NCBI GenBank assembly: GCA_016716625.1
Contig: JADJVJ010000005.1
Span: 14,862-78,861, forward strand
Origin: Nostocoides sp.
GTDB lineage: Bacteria > Actinomycetota > Actinomycetes > Actinomycetales > Dermatophilaceae
DNA length: 64,000 bases
Direction of reading: 5' to 3'
The position numbers and the translations under genes were made by a program. Below, one piece after another: positions 58,976-64,000 of the stretch. The notes beneath the pieces were generated by a model, which saw only the letters and a list, made by a program, of their open reading frames with translations, was not told where the DNA came from and searched no databases. The first letter of the stretch is position 1. Each line of letters opens with the position of its first letter.

Positions 58976-60166
58976 TCAGGCCTGAGCAGGGACCTTGACG
59001 ATGAGCGCATCGCCCTGGCCACCGCCACCGCGAGAGCCGCCGCCCCAACGCCACCGCCGCGTCGCTTGAGTTCGTGCGCCAGGGTGAGCACGACCCGGGC
59101 GCCGGACATCCCGAGCGGGTGGCCCATGGCGACCGCGCCCCCATTGGGGTTGACCTTGTCGGCGTCCAGACCGAGGTCGCGGGCCGACGCAAGCCCGACC
59201 GCGGCGAACGCCTCATTGATCTCGACGACATCGAGAGGCGGGTTCGATCCCGTCCTTGGCGCAGGCCGCTTTGATCGCCTCGGCGGGCTGCAGTTGGAGG
59301 ACCGAGTCCGGGCCGGCGACGTTGCCGTGGGCGCCGATCTCGGCGAGCCAGCTCAGCCCGGGAGTTCTTCGGCCTTGGACCGCTTCATGACGACCACGGC
59401 GCAGGCGCCGTCGGAGATCTGCGAGGCCGAGCCCGCGGTGATGGTGCCGTCCTTGGCGAAGGCGGGGCGCAGGCCACCGAGGATTCGCTCGTGGTGTCGG
59501 CGCGATGCCCTCGTCGGTCTTGAACTCGACCGGCTCACCGCGGCGCTGCGGAATGGTGACCGCGACGACCTCGTCGTCGAAGTAGCCGTCCTTCCAGGCC
59601 GGGCCGCGAGCTGGTGGCCGCGGGCCGAGAAGGCGTCCTGCTCCGCACGGTCACCTCGACCGCACCGCAGCTGGCGGCCCGGTGAGCCGCCCGCCCATGC
59701 CCTGGGCGGTGAAGACGTCGGTGAGCGCGTCGTAGTCCATGGTCGCGCAGGTGACATTGCCGTACTTGAACCCGTCGCGGCTCTTTTCGAGCAGGTGCGG
59801 GGCGCGGGTCTTGGAATTCCGGCCACCGGCCACGATGATCTGAACTCGCTGACCCGATGAGCCGGTCGGCCAGAGCGATGGCGTCCAGACCGGAGAGGCA
59901 GACCTTGTTGATCGAGAGGGCGGGCACGCGCCTCATCGGGATGCCGGCCTTGGTCGCGGCCTGGCGCGCGGGGATCTGCCCCTCACCGGCATAGAGGACC
60001 TGGCCCATGATGACGTAGTCGACGTCCTGGGGCTGGACCCCGGCCTTCTCGAGGGTCCCTTTGATGGCGAATCCGCCGAGGTTGGACCCGGAGAAGCTTT
60101 GAGCGAGTCGCTCATCCGCCCCATCGGCGTGGGACGCCGGCGACGATGACAGGGGTCGGTGGACAT
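58976..60166 (-). pseudogene. Acetyl-CoA C-acetyltransferase (thiolase), frame broken
   Basis: From ATG 60166 the fragments read GFAIKGTLEKAGVQPQDVDY, GQVLYAGEGQIPARQAATKA, the nucleophile cysteine in INKVCLSGLDAIALADRLI, KSRDGFKYGNVTCATMDYDA, AGPDSVLQLQPAEAIKAAC and the final GDALIVKVPAQA. This is a type II biosynthetic thiolase of about 395 residues that condenses two acetyl-CoA, the entry step to the ethylmalonyl-CoA pathway whose reductase (ccr) is encoded 2.4 kb away. There are many frame changes. Confidence 0.87.
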
Positions 60167-60249
60167 GGCTCCAGCCTTTCGGATGACTTCCGGGTCTGCT
60201 CGACTCTACCGAGCAGGTATGCTGCGCGCCGACCCTGCGCGGGTGAGCC

Positions 60250-60467
60250 TTACCACCTGGGACCGACCACGCCTGGGGGTGGAAGACGTCCTCGATGTGC
60301 GGCAGGTGAACGCGGCGGCGATCTTGAAGGCAAGCGGTGAGTGAGGATCGAACGGACACGCCTTTTTCAATGGAGATCATGGCCCATAAGACACCCCGAG
60401 CAGATCGGCCAGGGCCGCCTGTGAGCGCTTCCGCGCTCGGCGCGCAGCTCGGCGAGTCGTTGTCCAT
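60250..60467 (-). pseudogene. Small XRE-family (YqaF/Cro-like) regulator, frame broken
   Basis: From ATG 60467 (MDN) the frames together give LAELRAER, SQAALADLLGVS, ISIEKG, PLAFKIAAAF and IEDVFHP. That matches the conserved 65-70 residue helix-turn-helix regulators that start with an MxNRLxELRAERG-like sequence and end near IEDVF. Such regulators usually sit beside a small membrane protein, as here. Several single-base changes are needed to restore it. The 3' boundary is approximate. Confidence 0.68.
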
Positions 60468-60474
60468 CGTGGTC

Positions 60475-60970
60475 AGCGGTTCCGCAGACGCAGCCAGGCG
60501 TAGGACGCACGGAAGGCGCCCGGAGCGCGAGGACATGAGTGAGGCCGATGGGCGAGAGCCAAGAGAGCCGCAGGCGTCGCCGAGGCAATTCAGGGGATCA
60601 GGCCAACCACGAGGGCGAATGCCGCCGCGGCTGCTTCCCGAGACGCTGCGCGCCTTACGTCGTGGGCATGGCGCCCGATGTGTCCGAGTCCTGTGCGCCT
60701 CGGTCGAACCCACAGGATCTGCGCTCCGGCGGCGAGGATCGGCCAGTCAGCGTGAGCACGACGCCGAAGGCCCAGGCGTGGAAGCCGGATTGTCGGGGTT
60801 GCGCCACGCGTAGACCGCGGCGAGCCCGGTGGCGGTAACCCCTCCGACGAGGACGGCGGGGAGCAAGCTAGGGAGTCGGGGGACGAGTGACAGGAGGGGG
60901 TCCTCCGATCGCCAGTGGTAAAATGTGCTTAACGTCAAGTGTGCTTTACCTCGCACGTCCATGTCACGTC
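60475..60970 (-). pseudogene. Small membrane protein partnered with the XRE regulator, frame broken
   Basis: Hydrophobic stretches LPAVLVGGVTATGLAAVYAW and, in another frame, AFHAWAFGVVLTLTG indicate at least two membrane helices; the end reads YAWLRLRN just before the XRE start. The pairing of a membrane protein with a small XRE regulator is widespread, with unknown function. The start is not certain: the frame is open to beyond 60970 without a clear ribosome site, and the tandem repeats at 60924-60946 fall inside or just upstream of it. Confidence 0.5.
60924..60946 (-). promoter_or_regulatory. Tandem 7-bp repeats around a TTGACG box
   Basis: TGTGCTT occurs at 60924-60930 and 60940-60946, 16 bases apart. 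On the minus strand the pair brackets TTGACG, a possible -35 of the membrane-protein/XRE unit. The area is markedly A+T richer than its surroundings. It may be the operator of the XRE protein. Confidence 0.4.
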
Positions 60971-61063
60971 CTCTCAGGCCCGCCCCTCCCGGCCGACGAG
61001 GGACGAGTGAGGTTGGGCACCTCCGCCACCTGCACGGCATACGGCGGAAATACGCTGGAAGGC

Positions 61064-61490
61064 ATGACGATCGACCTGTTCACGATGATTAAGACCATTG
61101 CCGGCATTGAGGTCCCGGACCTGGACGAGGCGATCGCGTTCTACTCGCAGAAGCACTGGTATGCGGCGGCTCCACGAGGAGACCAACGAGGAGCAGGGCG
61201 TGCGAGAGGCGACGATGGGGGTCGGGGAGTCTGGCCCTGCATCTAACTGTTTTCGCCCCGCTCACGCCCGCGTCGACGATCGCCAGTTCCTCGACCGCAG
61301 CGGCCCCGGGATCCAGCAGACGGCCTACCGTGGCCGATATCGACGCCGTGTGCGCGACCCTGCGCGAGCGTGGGCTGCGTCCGCTGTATGACGTACCGAA
61401 GCGGGTACGTCCAACAGCCGGGTGAACTTCATCCACCCTAAGGACGCCGGCGGCATACTGTCCCCGTCGAGCCCGCGGCCACCTGCCTGA
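61064..61490 (+). pseudogene. mce: Methylmalonyl-CoA epimerase, frame broken
   Basis: From ATG 61064 the pieces read GIEVPDLDEAIAFYSQ, RRLHEETNEEQGVREATMGV, FAPLTPASTIA-type sequence, FLDRSGPGIQQTAYR, TVADIDAVCATLRERGLR and NFIHPKDAGGIL. These are the ordered blocks of the vicinal-oxygen-chelate epimerase that interconverts the 2R and 2S forms of methylmalonyl-CoA. The expected first metal histidine (IDH near residue 12) reads IKT, so substitutions as well as indels are present. Confidence 0.82.
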
Positions 61491-61753
61491 GCCGACACGA
61501 CTTTCCCGCCCCATGCCGCTGGAGGTTGGGGCCCCTTCTAAGGCACCCCAACGTGGCCTTTCGCTCCCGGGGCGGAAAAGTCGGGACGAGAGGGGAAGGT
61601 TGAGCGGGCTGAGGGACAGGCGCAGGGCGGCGGGCTTCAGGGCTGCGGCGCCACCAAGTCGCTGACGCGCATGGGGCGCAGTCGACGTCGCCCGACTGTG
61701 CCAAGAGTCTTGGCAGGACCTCGACGGTGAAGGACCGATCAACCGCTTGCGGG
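61491..61753. other. No assignable gene
   Basis: Between the epimerase and the deacetylase remnant no frame on either strand gives a recognisable domain. Because both neighbours are badly broken, a short gene could be hidden here. Confidence 0.4.
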
Positions 61754-62433
61754 TTAGGGCCTCGATTCGCCCTCCATCGTGCGAGTGACGGTTCCTGGTC
61801 CCACGAGGTCAGTTAGCCGTCTGACCGCACCACCAACTCCGAACCGGGCCTGCGATTCCACGGTTGCGCTCCATTGCACCGACCGCAGCCCCCGGAGGAG
61901 ACTGCTGCCGCCACTGAGGACTGGTCCAGCCGCGGGGGCCCGGAACCATCGGGTTTGCGGAATCACCCAGACCAACGGCTCTGTGCCACTGGTCGATCTC
62001 GCCCGACCGGGGAGTAGGCATCAAGCCATCGATGGTTCTGTGTGGCTGGCCGCCCGTGGCCCGCGCTCACCATGGAGTCCATGAGCGCGCGGTGGGCTGC
62101 GGCATTGCGCCCGACCGTTGAAGAACGTCGCCTTTGACCCCAAATCTCTCCAAGACCTCAAGCACCGCTGGGGTGTCAGTCGGGGCCGTCGTCAAAGGTC
62201 AGCGCGAGGTGAGGCGCGGTTGCCACTGACGAGTCAAGAGAGAGGCTCAACTTGGCTGCGTCGCCACGCGCCGTCGGTGTGAGCAGTCTGGAGCAGCGGC
62301 ATAAGAGCGTCTGCGGCGGCGGCGACAACACATGTCGCCGCGGCCGCCAGCACACCAGACGCGTGGGCATCCCCTGCGATTCACCGTCCCAGTATGCCGT
62401 CGCCGTGAGGGTGAGGCCCGTCTCAACCACCAT
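61754..62433 (-). pseudogene. Polysaccharide deacetylase (NodB domain) remnant, frame broken
   Basis: The fragments show the NodB motif 1 HLALTFDDGPD, then TPAVLEVLERFGVK, AHRALMDSMVSAGH and a degraded NHT-like block followed by GEIDQWHRA, in the right order for an extracellular or membrane-anchored carbohydrate esterase 4 domain. The N-terminal 60 residues are hydrophobic in part, as for a membrane anchor. At least four frame changes are needed, and the end is tentative. Confidence 0.6.
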
Positions 62434-62528
62434 GATGGGCAGGCCTAGGGGCCGATAGGTTCAAGAGGTAATGGGGCAGCCCAAGGTTCAAGCACCCCAC
62501 CAGCATTGTCGAGGAGAACAGCACCACC

Positions 62529-63899
62529 ATGGATCAGGATTCGTGAGGCCATCCTGTCCGGCGACCACCTGGGTGGACACTCCATGCCGGGCTCGCGATG
62601 CCGGAGTCCTTACCATGACGGTGCACAAGGACGAGGTCGAGATGTTCGCGGGCATGCCCCTCCCGGGACAAGGACCCCTGCCAGTCCCCGCACCTCGACG
62701 AGGTGCCGGTCCCCGGTACTCGCACCCGGCGAGGCCCTGGTCGCGGGTCATGGCGAGCGCGATCTACCACAACACCGTGTGGACGAGCATCTTCGAGCCG
62801 GTCTCCACCTTCGGCTTCCTCGAGCGCTACGGCCGCCTCTCTCCGTACGCCAAACGGCACGACCTGCCCTATCACGTCGTCGGCTCCGACCCGTCCGGGG
62901 TCGTGCTGCGCACCGGCCCTGGGGTCCACCTGTGGAAGCCCGGGCAGGAGGTCGTGGCACACTGCCTCTCCGTCGAGCTCGAGTCCGCCGACGGCCACAA
63001 CGACACGATGATGGACCCGGAGCAGCGGATCTGGGGGTTCGGAGGATGGCACCCCCGGTGGCCTGGCCGAACTCGCGATCAGCCAAGGCGAATCAGCTCA
63101 TGCCCAAGCCCGCGCACCTCACCTGGGGAGGCTCTCCCCGGGCTGGTCAACTCCACCCCATACCGGCAACTCATCTCAAGAACGGCGCCGGGATGAAGCT
63201 CGGCGACCGGGTGGTCATCTGGGGCGCCTTTGGCGGCCTCGCCTGGTACGCCACCCAGATGGCGCTCGCCGGCGGCGCGACCCCGATCTGCGTGGTCTCC
63301 TCCGAGGACAAGGCCCAGATCTGCCGTGGGGCTTGGGCGCCGTGCTGGTCATCGACCGGCGGGCCGAGGCTACCAGTTTGGAACGAGGACGGCACCAAGC
63401 TAACCCCAAGGAGTGGCAGCGGCTCGGCAAGAAGATTCGCGAGCTGACCGGCGGGCACGACGTGGACATCGTCTTCGAACACCCCGGCCGGGAGACCGCG
63501 CCTGCTTTTCTCCAGTGTCACCGCGCGGGCGGGATTGATCACGACGTGCGCATCGACCGGGGTAGGCGCACGAGTACGACAACTGGTACCCGTGGATGAA
63601 TCTCAAGCGGATCATCAGCTCGCACTTCGCGAACTACCGCGATGCCTGGGAGGCCAACGAGCTCATCAACCGGGGGCTCACCCATCCGACGCTCTCCAAG
63701 ACCTGGCCGCCCTGACGTCGGACAGGCCGCCCTCGATGTCCACCGCAACCTGCACCAGGGCAAGGTCGGCGTGGTCACGCTCGCGCCCGAGGCTGGGCTT
63801 GCGTCACTGACCCGGAGAAGCGGGCGCTTCGAGACCGAGATCAACCGTTTCCGGACGTCTGAGTCCACCCCGGAGCCTGCGCCCCTGAGGTGCCCCTGA
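62529..63899 (+). pseudogene. ccr: Crotonyl-CoA carboxylase/reductase, frame broken
   Basis: From ATG 62529 the blocks run in order: VHKDEVEMFAGM, NTVWTSIFEPVSTFGFLERY, HDLPYHVVGSDPSGVVLRTG, VELESADGHNDTMMDPEQ, WGFGGW, LVNSTPYRQL, VVIWGAFGGLAWYATQMALA (the NADPH-binding strand), KKIRELTGGHDVDIVFEHPG, LKRIISSHFANYRDAWEAN and ALDVHRNLHQGKVGV. The enzyme reductively carboxylates crotonyl-CoA to ethylmalonyl-CoA with NADPH and CO2. The frame breaks at about ten places. Nothing else is seen between its stop and the end of the window. Confidence 0.9.
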
Positions 63900-64000
63900 C
63901 GCTCCCCTGAACCGGGCTGCTCCTCCCGGGGCGGACGGCATACCTCCTGCAGGGTGTATCCGTGAGGTTCGCGGGCCTGTGGGAGCCGGTTCAGCGGTGG

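Noticed and set aside
60159..60344. A 61-residue plus-strand frame upstream of the thiolase
   Set aside because: It overlaps the thiolase start and the antisense of the XRE gene and shows no ribosome site or domain.

Overview
The window is about 70% G+C, with GTG starts, leaderless-looking promoters and four-base start/stop overlaps. It carries an actinobacterial gene set: ileS with a T-box leader, folC-DUF4233-ndk, ClpP1/ClpP2/ClpX with trigger factor, the GlgE alpha-glucan pathway, MeaB and crotonyl-CoA carboxylase/reductase. The best guess is a Micrococcales actinobacterium of the Intrasporangiaceae/Dermatophilaceae type. That placement is inferred from gene content only.

Layout. 0-9.2 kb: a Tat-exported PhoX-like protein; a PLP decarboxylase divergent from an ArsR regulator and SRPBCC pair across a perfect 12-bp inverted repeat; an amidohydrolase; lpdA; ndk; DUF4233; and a beta-propeller lipoprotein divergent from a MarR regulator. 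9.2-14.2 kb: folC and ileS, with an ileS T-box leader. 14.2-20.4 kb: a cobalamin riboswitch followed by a wall-anchored alpha/alpha-toroid protein, a membrane-anchored small beta-domain protein, and the T, fused A-A and S components of an ECF transporter. This reads as a bacterial counterpart of intrinsic factor/transcobalamin split over two genes and is the most interesting system here. 20.4-26.7 kb: a NUDIX-like gene, an acyltransferase, a broken valS, a broken cysteine-peptidase-like gene and a broken KefB-type antiporter. 26.7-35.1 kb: clpX, two secreted-protein genes, clpP2, clpP1, an MFS carrier and tig. 35.2-39.2 kb: a Ktr/Trk potassium system, tRNA-Gly(TCC), tRNA-Pro(TGG) and an AspT-like carrier. 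39.3-46.9 kb: glgE-treS-mak-glgB. 46.9-49.2 kb: a sulfur-trafficking operon (SQR-like, TusE/DsrC-like, DsrE2-like) behind a CsoR/CstR-type operator. 49.2-52.2 kb: an M48 peptidase and pgm. 52.2-64 kb: an ATP-grasp/two-esterase cluster, a YbbN-like gene, a lipoprotein, a membrane protein, meaB, a thiolase, an XRE regulator with a membrane partner, mce, a polysaccharide deacetylase and ccr. Almost every frame in this last part is broken.

How the genes work together. glgE, treS, mak and glgB turn trehalose or maltose into branched alpha-glucan, and pgm lies near the hexose-phosphate entry point. meaB, mce, thiolase and ccr belong to the ethylmalonyl-CoA/methylmalonyl-CoA network. The methylmalonyl-CoA mutase that meaB would serve needs B12, which fits the B12-controlled uptake cluster.

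Sequence quality. Single-base indels, many at G/C runs, break essential genes (valS, clpX, both clpP) between 22.6 and 33.5 kb, and breaks are very dense after 52.6 kb, while 0-22.5 and 33.7-52.2 kb look clean. Assembly or basecalling error is the likeliest cause, so the entries typed pseudogene are mostly genes with unreliable sequence, not proven pseudogenes.
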